Origin: VRUE01 sp963699215
GTDB lineage: Bacteria; Actinomycetota; Thermoleophilia; Solirubrobacterales; 70-9
Length of the DNA stretch: 64,000 nucleotides
Assembly (NCBI GenBank): GCA_963699215.1
Contig: OY969422.1
Coordinates: 1,116,001-1,180,000, forward strand
Direction of reading: 5' to 3'
Below, piece after piece: positions 29,099-36,113 of this stretch. The notes beneath the pieces are model-generated. The model did no database searches. It saw nothing but the letters and a program-made list of their open reading frames with translations, and was not told where the DNA came from. Every line of letters begins with the position of its first letter. The first letter of the stretch is position 1. The translations under genes were made by a program, and so were the position numbers.

Positions 29099-29908
29099 CT
29101 ACGTGCTCTCGGCGAGCTGGTAGACCGCCTGGCGGGAGACGCCGATGCGCTCGCCGATCCTGGCGACAGGGACCGCCCGGCTTGCGGCCAGCGCCGCCAG
29201 CTCGCGGTCGCACGCGGCGCGTTCCTCAGCGAGGCGAGCGCGCCACTTGGCAACCGCGTCCAGCAGCAGCTCGCCGTCCACTGGCGGCGTCGGCTCGGCT
29301 ACCGGCTCGGCTGGCGACGAGTGGACGAACTCGCTCGGATCGGCCGTGCGCAGTGCGGCAACCTCGACCAGGGCATCCCGTCCCTTCTCGCCACGATCCA
29401 GCCGCGCTATGAGCTCGGCACGCAGCAGCGCCAGCAGTTCCTCGCCCGGTAGCTCGACCTCGAACCCGTCGAGATCCCCGGCGCGCGCCTGCTCGCCCGT
29501 GAAGTAGGTGAGCGGCCAGAACCCTTTGCCCGTGATGCGCCCGGCCGCTGTCTCGCCCTTGCGCACGCGGTAGCCCTGCCGCCGCCACTGAGCGCACGTC
29601 GAGACAATCTCGCCGGGCGTCTGCATGGCGACCAGGGCCGCGTTCAGCGGCGTCAGGTGGGGATTCAGCTCGAGCGCTTCGATCCACCGCTCGAACCCGA
29701 CCGGCTCGCGCAGCTCGTCGACCGCAGTGCGGATCAGCGCGGCGTGCTCTTCGCGCAGCTCGCGCTTCTCCCGCTGCGTCAGGAACGACTTGAGCGGCCG
29801 GCGCTTCGATCCCCCGGCGGCGCGGTAGGAATCCCGCGCCGCCCTTCGCTCGTCGGCCTCTATGAGCGCTTCGATCTTCGCGTCGCCCTCGATCGTGGCG
29901 GTCGCCAT
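29099..29908 (-). CDS. ArdC-like domain fused to a C-terminal HTH
   Basis: 269 aa, leftward. Residues about 65-140 ('WIEALELNPHLTPLNAALVAMQTP' region, then 'WRRQGYRVRKGETAAGRI') match the N-terminal fold of ArdC antirestriction/ssDNA-binding proteins: the 'LN..L...Q.P' line and the 'G..VRKGE' loop. The C-terminal ArdC metalloprotease part is absent; instead a coiled segment ends in 'VARIGERIGVSRQAVYQLAE', a resolvase/Xre-like helix-turn-helix. The start ATG overlaps the upstream stop (TGATG). Its 3' end lies only 6 bp from the convergent tRNA. Confidence 0.62.
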   Translation of the reverse strand: MATATIEGDAKIEALIEADERRAARDSYRAAGGSKRRPLKSFLTQREKRELREEHAALIRTAVDELREPVGFERWIEALELNPHLTPLNAALVAMQTPGEIVSTCAQWRRQGYRVRKGETAAGRITGKGFWPLTYFTGEQARAGDLDGFEVELPGEELLALLRAELIARLDRGEKGRDALVEVAALRTADPSEFVHSSPAEPVAEPTPPVDGELLLDAVAKWRARLAEERAACDRELAALAASRAVPVARIGERIGVSRQAVYQLAEST

Positions 29909-30375
29909 CAGTCGCAGGGCGTCAGGTCGCGGGTCACGTAGGCGTACTCGCCACGCTCGCGCAACTGCTCGACTTCGGCGGGGATCGTCATGCCGAGTCG
30001 AATCGCGTCCGTGGTGAACTCAGTGGTGCCCGGCGGGATCGACTCCCAAGGGGCGCCGACGTAGCGCGTGGCTTCGTCGCCCTCAAGCAGCTTGGCGATA
30101 CCGCGCCAAGCGCTCTCGGGCTCGTCGCCTTCGACAACGACGACCATCGCGAACATCGGCCGCTCCGGGTCCTCGAACTGCGCATCGCAGTCGAGGCAGC
30201 CCCAGGGCCGCTGCGTGTCGCTCGCCGTCTGAGCGCAGATGTTCGCCGAGCCGCACTCGGGGCAGAATCCGTCCCCGTGCGCCTGCTCGCCGCCGAGCCC
30301 GTCGCTCGTGCTCATAGCGCCGGCCTCGACCATCCCAGCCGTGGCAGCGCGGGTATCCTTCGTGGTGCTGGACAT
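29908..30375 (-). CDS. Phage zinc-ribbon protein, first gene of the leftward operon
   Basis: 155 aa from the ATG at 30375 (GGGAG upstream). Contains 'CPECGSANICAQT' and 'WGCLDCDAQF', a four-Cys zinc ribbon like those of TFIIS or rubredoxin-like domains, then an acidic alpha/beta domain ('FAMVVVVEGDEPESAWRGI'). Transcribed away from the control region with an operator palindrome about 85 bp upstream. Function unknown; a regulatory partner for the ArdC-HTH protein is conceivable. Confidence 0.55.
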   Translation of the reverse strand: MSSTTKDTRAATAGMVEAGAMSTSDGLGGEQAHGDGFCPECGSANICAQTASDTQRPWGCLDCDAQFEDPERPMFAMVVVVEGDEPESAWRGIAKLLEGDEATRYVGAPWESIPPGTTEFTTDAIRLGMTIPAEVEQLRERGEYAYVTRDLTPCD

Positions 30376-30459
30376 AGGGCTAACTCCCTTGTCTAGGGCG
30401 CCCGGATGGTGAGACATCGCGGGGCGCGTTTGTGTACTGCTAGGCGCGGCAGGAAAGCA

Positions 30460-30475
30460 CAGTGTGGGCACACTG
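30460..30475. promoter_or_regulatory. Operator palindrome, copy 1
   Basis: CAGTGTGGGCACACTG: arms CAGTGT and ACACTG around GGGC. On the minus strand it overlaps the TTGACA box and would sit in the leftward promoter spacer, the classical place for a repressor. Confidence 0.65.
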
Positions 30476-30794
30476 TCAAGCGAGCTTGTCAATCCGTCCA
30501 GCCCACCGCGTCACCTCTCGGCACTCCCACCCAGCAGGCCCAGCCCCAGCCCAGCCAACCCCAACCGATAGCCGGTGACAAGCCAGCTAGACACAGGGAA
30601 AGCGACAGAGCGACAGGGGTAGGAAGCAGAGAGGCCAACGGGGTAGCGAGCGCGAAGCGCGAGCTGTGGGGCAAGCGGGCTCAGCCGAAGGCGAAGCCGG
30701 AGGCGGCCCGCTGGGTCTACGCGCGCTCGCCTCAAAAGCGCGCGAGGTGTCAACCGACCTCGACGTACCAGCACCAGGCCCGAGCTGCCCCGAT

Positions 30795-30812
30795 GTTCGG
30801 GCAGCGTTCGGG
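30795..30812. repeat. GTTCGGG-N4-GTTCGGG element, central copy
   Basis: Two GTTCGGG units 11 bp apart (one helical turn), spacer CAGC. The preceding GCCCCGAT is shared with the left-end copy at 22,617-22,624. Confidence 0.6.
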
Positions 30813-31000
30813 CTCAGGCATAGCGGCCATGCCTTCCTCCATTGCACTCCGCTTGCTAGAGCCAATCGGGAATGCGGATAGCGGTTGCCGAACAGTGAAG
30901 CGCTCACGCGAATAGGGGGAGGGGGGAGTCCCCGAGTCCCGCAGCGGTGGCGCATATATATGGCCCTGCGGCTCTACAAGATCAGGCCCAAAGGGGGCCG

Positions 31001-31015
31001 AGTGTGCCCACACTG
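31001..31015. promoter_or_regulatory. Operator palindrome, copy 2 (inverted)
   Basis: AGTGTGCCCACACTG is the reverse complement of copy 1 over 15 bp. It lies about 30 bp before the ATG of the rightward small membrane-protein gene. Confidence 0.65.
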
Positions 31016-31043
31016 CCCCTGGGCCGCTGGTACGGTCGCCCCG

Positions 31044-31316
31044 ATGGACTCCGACTGGAGCGGCTACCTACGCTGGCCCTCGCGGGGCGAGAGCTGGTCC
31101 CCCTGGGCCTGGCTCCTGCTGGTGCCCAAGCTGGCCCTGGCCGGCGCCGCCTGGGTCGTCGGGACGGTGCTGATCCTGGCCGCGGTCTTCGCGCCAGCGG
31201 CAGCGACCGCCCTGCTGGTGGACACGGTGAGCCTGCCCACGGTCCCCGCGGTGGCTGCGGTTGGCGCTGTCTTCCTCGCCACCCTGTACTTCGCGGCCGA
31301 CCTGCTCGACCTCTGA
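31044..31316 (+). CDS. Small membrane protein, holin-like or superinfection-type
   Basis: 90 aa from ATG 31044; an alternative ATG at 30960 would place the operator inside the gene. Two strong hydrophobic helices ('WLLLVPKLALAGAAWVVGTV' region and 'VPAVAAVGAVFLATLYFAADLL'). First rightward gene after the operator, before the packaging genes. Location is not that of the lysis cassette, so a role in host takeover or exclusion is as likely as lysis; not decidable here. Confidence 0.5.
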   Translation: MDSDWSGYLRWPSRGESWSPWAWLLLVPKLALAGAAWVVGTVLILAAVFAPAAATALLVDTVSLPTVPAVAAVGAVFLATLYFAADLLDL

Positions 31317-31323
31317 GTCTTCC

Positions 31324-31411
31324 GCGCCCCTACGGGCGCCCCGCCCGGCTCCGCCGGGCTGACTAGATCGCCCCCGTCCGGGGGCCTACGTAACCACGGC
31401 CGCACGGCCGT
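31324..31411 (+). terminator. Array of four GC-rich hairpins
   Basis: Back-to-back stems: GCGCCC/GGGCGC (31324-31339), GCCCGGC/GCCGGGC (31343-31359), GCCCCC/GGGGGC (31370-31385) and ACGGCCG/CGGCCGT (31396-31411), with loops of two to four bases. They fill the gap between two rightward genes. T-less multiple hairpins of this sort act as terminators or processing sites in actinobacteria. Confidence 0.6.
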
Positions 31412-31431
31412 TCTCACGAAGGGAGCAGTTC

Positions 31432-31983
31432 ATGGAGGCTTCAACCACGCAGCAGGCCGGCGGGCCGAGCGAGAGGACGCCGGACTTCATCCCCGGCTGG
31501 TTCGCGCCCCGACCGGGCAACCCCGATCCGGCGACGCGCGAGGCCGTCCGGGTTCCCGAGCCCGGCGACTTCTTCCCGATCACCTTCCTCCGCTCGACCG
31601 AGATGGTGCATTCCCCACGGCGGCCCCAGCTCGGCTTCTGCATCGGCAACGCCCGGTATTCCGAGATGGAGCTTGCGGTGCCACCCGGCTACTGGATCGT
31701 CCGCGACAGCGACGGCGAGCTGCGCAACTGGCGCGACGAGGACTTCAAGGCGAGGTACATCCGCACCGCTCAGCGCTGGACCCCCCCGGTCGAGCGGGAC
31801 GAGGCACCCGCCCACGGTGGCCCCGCGATCGGCGTGGTCAGCGTTGGCATGGAGGTCCGAGTGCCGCCCAAGCCGACGCCGCCGGATACGACCGACCTGG
31901 CCGACGCCGCGGCGGAGGAGCTGATGAACCGGATCGGCGGGCTCGAAGAGCGCACGCTGCTGTCCCTCCTGGGGCGCGACTAG
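31432..31983 (+). CDS. Hypothetical phage protein with 'PGYWIVRD' motif domain
   Basis: 183 aa from ATG 31432 after GGGAG. The central 'VPPGYWIVRDSDGELRNWRDEDFKARY' stretch (split: 'PPGYWIVRDSDGE', 'WRDEDFKARY') resembles the small phage domain that reads 'PGD-W-I-T-G-x-x-G-E ... D-x-F-x-x-T-Y' found in many siphophages and prophages. Function unknown. The N-terminal half is Pro rich, the C-terminal tail helical and acidic. Confidence 0.55.
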   Translation: MEASTTQQAGGPSERTPDFIPGWFAPRPGNPDPATREAVRVPEPGDFFPITFLRSTEMVHSPRRPQLGFCIGNARYSEMELAVPPGYWIVRDSDGELRNWRDEDFKARYIRTAQRWTPPVERDEAPAHGGPAIGVVSVGMEVRVPPKPTPPDTTDLADAAAEELMNRIGGLEERTLLSLLGRD

Positions 31984-31992
31984 GGGCACGTC

Positions 31993-32055
31993 GTGATCGG
32001 CCCGCTCGACGAAGAGTGGCCCTTCCCCGACGAAGACCCGCCGGACCCGCTGTGA
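31993..32055 (+). CDS. Possible 20-aa leader peptide
   Basis: GTG at 31993 to TGA 32055: an acidic, Pro-rich 20-residue peptide ('IGPLDEEWPFPDEDPPDPL'). Its stop overlaps the GTG of the next gene, as do real genes in this phage, so translational coupling is possible. Could equally be chance. Confidence 0.3.
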   Translation: MIGPLDEEWPFPDEDPPDPL

Positions 32056-32327
32056 GGCGCGACCACATCTACCGGCTGCGACTCGGCGACGCCGAACGCG
32101 ACGACCTCGACGCCCGTGCGGCAGCGGAGGGGATCGCGAAAGCGGACGTGATCCGCGACGCGATGGGCTGGGAGCGAGAGGGCTTGATCGGCCCGTCCGA
32201 CTCAGCTCCGCCGCGAGCCCGGCGAGCGCCCGAGCCAACCGGCAAGCCTGCCGACGAGGAAGGCCCCGGCCAGCGGGGCGTCTCGGAGCTGGCCCGGCGC
32301 ATCGCCGAGCGCAAACACGCGACTTGA
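32052..32327 (+). CDS. Ribbon-helix-helix-like DNA-binding protein
   Basis: 91 aa from GTG 32052. 'HIYRLRLGDAERDDLDARA' gives one beta strand and helix, and 'AEGIAKADVIRDAMGWE' the second helix of a CopG/Arc-type RHH fold (about 45 residues). Pro/Ala-rich tail after that. Just upstream of the terminase small subunit, it may control the packaging operon. Overlaps the next gene by the end of its frame. Confidence 0.55.
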   Translation: MRRDHIYRLRLGDAERDDLDARAAAEGIAKADVIRDAMGWEREGLIGPSDSAPPRARRAPEPTGKPADEEGPGQRGVSELARRIAERKHAT

Positions 32328-32338
32328 AAGGACCCCCG

Positions 32339-32989
32339 GTGGCGAAGCAGGACTACAGCTTCGAGGAAATCGACCTCGGCCTGAGCGCCTTCTGCTTGGA
32401 GGCCGGACGCAAGAAGCCGATCGAAAACCTGCTCGGCGCTGCCGGCCTGGACATCCCCTTCTCGACGCTGCGCGGGTGGGCCTACGACACCCACCACGAG
32501 CGCTACGAACGGATCGCCACCGAAGTCGAGAAACAGCTACGCGAACGGCTGCGCGACCAGTGGCACAGCCTCCTGCGCATGAGCCACGAGCTCAGCGAGG
32601 ACGTCCTGCACCGGATCAACGACGAGCTGACGGCGCGCGACTCCGAACTGCTCGAAGTCGAGGTCGCGATCGAGCGGCTCGGCGAAATCGGTGACGACGA
32701 CAAAGAGACGCTGCGGATGCGCAAGGATCTGTGGGAACGGCGCGACCGCCTGCGGGTCGACTTCAGGGATCTGACGAAGCTGCTGCACGAGTCGGGCGTG
32801 ATGGGCGGCATCGCCACCGAAAAACTGCAACTGCTGACCGGCCAGCCCACGCAGCTCGTCGAGCACAGCTTCCCCGAGCTGCAGCGCGCGCTCGACGCGA
32901 AGGGCATCCGGCTCGTCGTCGGCCAGGGCGCGGCGCCACCGCTGCCCCCCAAGCCTGTGCCGGCGCTCCCGGCTGCGGCCGATGGTTGA
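32339..32989 (+). CDS. Terminase small subunit
   Basis: 216 aa from GTG 32339 after AAAGGA. N-terminal helix-turn-helix ('ENLLGAAGLDIPFSTLRGWA') for recognising the packaging site, then long helices ('EKQLRERLRDQWHSLLRMSH') for oligomerisation. Overlaps the large-subunit ATG by 8 bp. Identified mainly by position, length and fold, since small subunits diverge fast. Confidence 0.7.
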   Translation: MAKQDYSFEEIDLGLSAFCLEAGRKKPIENLLGAAGLDIPFSTLRGWAYDTHHERYERIATEVEKQLRERLRDQWHSLLRMSHELSEDVLHRINDELTARDSELLEVEVAIERLGEIGDDDKETLRMRKDLWERRDRLRVDFRDLTKLLHESGVMGGIATEKLQLLTGQPTQLVEHSFPELQRALDAKGIRLVVGQGAAPPLPPKPVPALPAAADG

Positions 32990-34604
32990 GCACGTCCGCG
33001 AGGACGGCCTTGGCGGCGCCGTCCCCCCCGGCTTCGAGCTGGAGGTAGACGACCCGGCGCTGCTTGAGGACCCCGAGGTTCTCGATCTGCTCGCCAAGGC
33101 CAACGAGTCGATCGAGGAAAACCCGCTGCATCGCTACGTGCCGCACACGCGGCAGCGGGTCTTCCACGAGCACCGGGTGAAAACCAAAGCGTTCGTCGGC
33201 GGCAACCGCTCGGGGAAGTCGACGGCGACGGTGGTCGACTGCCTGATCCAGGCGCTCGACGAAGAGATGGTCCCCGAGCATCTTCGGGGCTACCGAATCT
33301 GGCCGAAGGGCACGAAGTTCAAATGCCGCTTCATCACCCCCGACTACGGCAAGCCCTACCAGTCGCTGCTCGAGACGATCCAGATGTGGGTGCCGCCCTC
33401 CCAGCTCAAAGGCGGCTCTTGGGAGACGGCCTACAAGGACAAAGACCACGTTGTGCGCTTCGCCAACGGCTCGGTCTTCGACTTTATGACCACCGAACAG
33501 CCGCCCTCCAAGCACGGCGGCTCGGCGCGTCACCGGATCGTGTGGGACGAGGAGCCGCCCGACACCGAAGACGGCGAACGGATCTACACGCAGGCCCGGA
33601 TGCGGATCGCCGACTACCACGGCGACATGCTGTGGGGCTTCACCCCGATCAGCGAAAAGCTCGGCTGGGTCTTCGACGAGATCCACGAAACGGCGGTCGA
33701 AGACGGGGAGGAACTCAGCGAGCGCGTGTGGCTCAACGAGGGGGAAGGACTTCTCCTCGTGCAGGCGACGATCTACGAGAATCCGCACCTTTCCGAGGAA
33801 GGCCGCGAAGACGCGATCGCCGGCATCCGTGGCGACCAGCGCGCGGCCGTCACCGAAGGCGCGTTCACCAACGCAAAAGGGTTGGTGTGGGAGGCGTTTG
33901 AGCCCCAACCGGAGGGCATCCATGTGGTGCCCGAGGAGTGGATCGACAAGGAGCTTGTACAGCGGCTCGAACACCTCGACACGATCGACCCCGGCCAGGT
34001 GCAGACGGCGATCCTCTTCGGCGGCGTCGACAAGCACCGCCGCGTCGTGATCTACGACGAGCTCGCCCTGTCGGGCCGCTCGGCGGTTCCTGAGCAGGCA
34101 GCCGAAAGCATCGGCAACCTGCGCGAAGGGTGGGGGCTGCCGGAGGTCTGCAAGTACACGATCATCGACCCGGCCGCCCGCTCCCGCGACCTGGCCTCTG
34201 GCGAGCGTGTCGGCGAGGCATGGATCGCCGCCGGCGTCCCGGTGATCTACGGCAAGCACGACCTCGAGGCCGGCTGTATGGAGGTCGAACGTCGTCTTAT
34301 CCACCACATCGACGATGAGGAGGAGGGCAAGAAAGCCTTCCCGCTGATCGTGATCTCTTCCCGCTGCAAGAACCTCATTCGGCAGATGCGGAGATACCGC
34401 AAGAAGCCCAAGGAGGACGGCAGCTTCGGCGTGGTCAAGAAGGACGACCACGCCTGCGACGCGCTCCGCTACCTCTGCATGGAGCGGCGCGTCCCCATCC
34501 AGCGGAAACGCCGCCACCGCGCCCAAGCGTGGGTGCCCGGCACCGCCCCACCCTTCCAGCCCGACCGCCGCCGTCCCGGCACGGTCATGGGCAAGTTCAA
34601 CTAA
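32982..34604 (+). CDS. Terminase large subunit (packaging ATPase and nuclease)
   Basis: 540 aa. ATPase: Walker A 'FVGGNRSGKST' (about residues 70-80), Walker B 'RIVWDEEPP', motif III near 'MLWGFTPIS'. Nuclease: RNase H-like with 'TAILFGGVDKHRRVVIYDE', 'TIIDPAARSRDL' and 'KKDDHACDALRYLCM' carrying the acidic metal ligands. Pumps DNA into the prohead through the portal and cuts the concatemer. The C-terminus is Arg/Pro rich. Start ATG 32982 overlaps the small subunit. Confidence 0.93.
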   Translation: MVEHVREDGLGGAVPPGFELEVDDPALLEDPEVLDLLAKANESIEENPLHRYVPHTRQRVFHEHRVKTKAFVGGNRSGKSTATVVDCLIQALDEEMVPEHLRGYRIWPKGTKFKCRFITPDYGKPYQSLLETIQMWVPPSQLKGGSWETAYKDKDHVVRFANGSVFDFMTTEQPPSKHGGSARHRIVWDEEPPDTEDGERIYTQARMRIADYHGDMLWGFTPISEKLGWVFDEIHETAVEDGEELSERVWLNEGEGLLLVQATIYENPHLSEEGREDAIAGIRGDQRAAVTEGAFTNAKGLVWEAFEPQPEGIHVVPEEWIDKELVQRLEHLDTIDPGQVQTAILFGGVDKHRRVVIYDELALSGRSAVPEQAAESIGNLREGWGLPEVCKYTIIDPAARSRDLASGERVGEAWIAAGVPVIYGKHDLEAGCMEVERRLIHHIDDEEEGKKAFPLIVISSRCKNLIRQMRRYRKKPKEDGSFGVVKKDDHACDALRYLCMERRVPIQRKRRHRAQAWVPGTAPPFQPDRRRPGTVMGKFN

Positions 34605-34616
34605 CCGGAGGCCAAC

Positions 34617-34973
34617 GTGAAAGCACGAGTCGTCGAGCTCCCCTCCCACAAGAGCTCACCCCCACACTGCTGCATCGTCACCGGCCGCACCGACGACCGG
34701 CTGATCGACTTTGGCGACCTGACCATGAAGGCTCGAGGTCAGCGCGACCCGCGGGTCTACATCCGCGGCGTCGTCGTCGAAGAGGCGGCGGTCGACCTGC
34801 TGGGCATGGTGAAGCAGGCCGAGGTCGACGAGCTGCGCAACCAGCTCGCCACGAGCGAGGCCGAGCGCCAGCGCCTCGCGGAGATCGTCGGCGGTGGCTC
34901 CGAGCTGACCGAAGCCGAAGAACGACTGCGGGCAGCGCTTGGCCCGGTGCCCGACGACCAGGAGGAACCATGA
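34617..34973 (+). CDS. Hypothetical phage protein between terminase and structural genes
   Basis: 118 aa from GTG 34617 with GGAGG upstream. N-terminal 'PPHCCIVTGRTDDRLIDFGD' is a compact beta segment with a Cys pair, typical of small head-module proteins in actinophages; the C-terminal half is a coiled coil ('VDELRNQLATSEAERQRLAE'). Stop overlaps the next ATG. Function unknown. Confidence 0.5.
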   Translation: MKARVVELPSHKSSPPHCCIVTGRTDDRLIDFGDLTMKARGQRDPRVYIRGVVVEEAAVDLLGMVKQAEVDELRNQLATSEAERQRLAEIVGGGSELTEAEERLRAALGPVPDDQEEP

Positions 34974-35362
34974 ACTCTGCGCTGCTGGAGTCCGCCGCGC
35001 GTACCGCGACGACCAATACCGAGGATCAGCGGTCGCCGAAGGGCCGCGGTGTGATCCTGATCCTCGACGTCACCGAGGCGCCGGACGTCGAAGAGTCAGA
35101 CCTCGCACTCACGATTGAGGTCATCGACCCGGCCACCGACAAATACGTCCCCTTGATCGAGTTCGGCGACATCCCGGAAGGCAACGAACTCCAAGAAGGC
35201 AACACCACCTTCACCTACACCATCTATCCGGGCGAGTTGGAAAACATGGCCGAAAACAGCAACACGGCCCAGGCAGTGCTACCCCCGCGGTGGCGCGCCG
35301 TCATTACTCACCAAGACGAAGAGAGCTGGACGTACTCGCTCGGCTGCCTCGTCCTCAACTAA
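34970..35362 (+). CDS. Head-module structural protein (beta-sandwich)
   Basis: 130 aa. 'NSALLESAARTATTNTEDQ' followed by 'GVILILDVTEAPDVEESDL' and 'IDPATDKYVPLI' is a pattern I know from a widespread small protein near the capsid gene of actinophages. Expected to be a virion surface or completion protein. ATG overlaps the upstream stop. Confidence 0.6.
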   Translation: MNSALLESAARTATTNTEDQRSPKGRGVILILDVTEAPDVEESDLALTIEVIDPATDKYVPLIEFGDIPEGNELQEGNTTFTYTIYPGELENMAENSNTAQAVLPPRWRAVITHQDEESWTYSLGCLVLN

Positions 35363-35374
35363 GGAGGGAACTGC

Positions 35375-35884
35375 ATGTTCCAAGTCACCCTCGGCACCCA
35401 GGCGATCTACATCGCCGCCGATCCGAACGAACCCAAGGAGATCATCAACCTCGCGGGCGCCGCGCTGTTCTACAAGACCGCCAAAGATGTCGACTCCGGT
35501 GACACCGAACTCGCCGCAGCCGCGACGGTCGAAATCACCCAGGGCACCTACTTCGTCTCGGCTTCCAAGACCGAGATCGGCGTGCGCGCACTCGACAGCT
35601 CGCACATCGGCGACGACCTCAAAGTCAGCGGCGATGCGGCGATCGCTGGCGCTGCCACCGTCACCGGCAAGACGACCGCGAAAGGTGAGCTCGAAGTCGA
35701 CGGCGACCTGAACCACGACGGCACCAAAGCCGGCTTCTTCGGCACCGCGCCGGACGTCCGCTCGACCAAAATCACCAAACAGGAAGCCGGGGCAGACGCG
35801 GGGCTCGCGAAAGTGGTCAAACGGGTCGAAGACCTCGAGGCCCTGCTCATCAAACTCGGCCTCATCAAAGAAACCTCGGCCTAG
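35375..35884 (+). CDS. Beta-rich virion protein, decoration or spike-like
   Basis: 169 aa from ATG 35375 with AAGGAGGG. N-domain 'QVTLGTQAIYIAADPNEPKE'; then a bactofilin-like short beta repeat ('DDLKVSGDAAIAGAATVTGK', 'TTAKGELEVDGDLNHDG') and a C-terminal trimer-type coiled coil ('LAKVVKRVEDLEALLIKLG'). This build is common for head fibres. Precise role not known. Confidence 0.5.
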   Translation: MFQVTLGTQAIYIAADPNEPKEIINLAGAALFYKTAKDVDSGDTELAAAATVEITQGTYFVSASKTEIGVRALDSSHIGDDLKVSGDAAIAGAATVTGKTTAKGELEVDGDLNHDGTKAGFFGTAPDVRSTKITKQEAGADAGLAKVVKRVEDLEALLIKLGLIKETSA

Positions 35885-35888
35885 CGCG

Positions 35889-36113
35889 TTGCTCTACCTG
35901 GCCGCCATCTGCCTCGCGCTCGTCGCCCTGCTCGCTTATCGCGAGCGGGTGGCGGCGCGGGAGCGGGCCGCGCTCTACCAGCGCATCCAGGCGCCCGAGA
36001 CGGCGGTGTACGAGCACGTCCGCAGTGAACGCCCTGATCGGCCCAAGGCCCGCCCGATAGCGGCCGACGACGACGCTGCCTTCGCAGCGGCGAGAGAGGC
36101 GAAACGTGGCTAG
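35889..36113 (+). CDS. Small membrane-anchored phage protein
   Basis: 74 aa from TTG 35889. One N-terminal helix 'LYLAAICLALVALLAY', then a charged 'RERVAARERAALYQRIQAPE' segment. Similar single-helix proteins lie just before the portal gene in many actinophages. The 3' end overlaps the portal GTG by 8 bp. Confidence 0.55.
   Translation: MLYLAAICLALVALLAYRERVAARERAALYQRIQAPETAVYEHVRSERPDRPKARPIAADDDAAFAAAREAKRG

Larger units (their letters stand above)
30376..31043. promoter_or_regulatory. Central control region between divergent phage operons
   Basis: 668 bp without a credible gene. Contains the inverted operator pair at 30460 and 31001, a leftward TTGACA overlapping the first operator (minus strand, 'TTGACAGTGTG'), a CCCAG-rich low-complexity stretch (30,520-30,575), a GTTCGGG pair (30795-30812) and an ATATATAT -10-like stretch at about 30,953. 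A short open frame at 30,406-30,915 is low-complexity and is not called. Confidence 0.55.

Noticed and set aside
30406..30915. 169-aa open frame in the central control region
   Set aside because: Low-complexity Gln/Pro/Arg, no ribosome-binding site, spans operators and a low-complexity CCCAG tract.
32763..34649. 628-aa antisense frame across the terminase gene
   Set aside because: Shadow of TerL, which has all ATPase and nuclease motifs in the plus frame.
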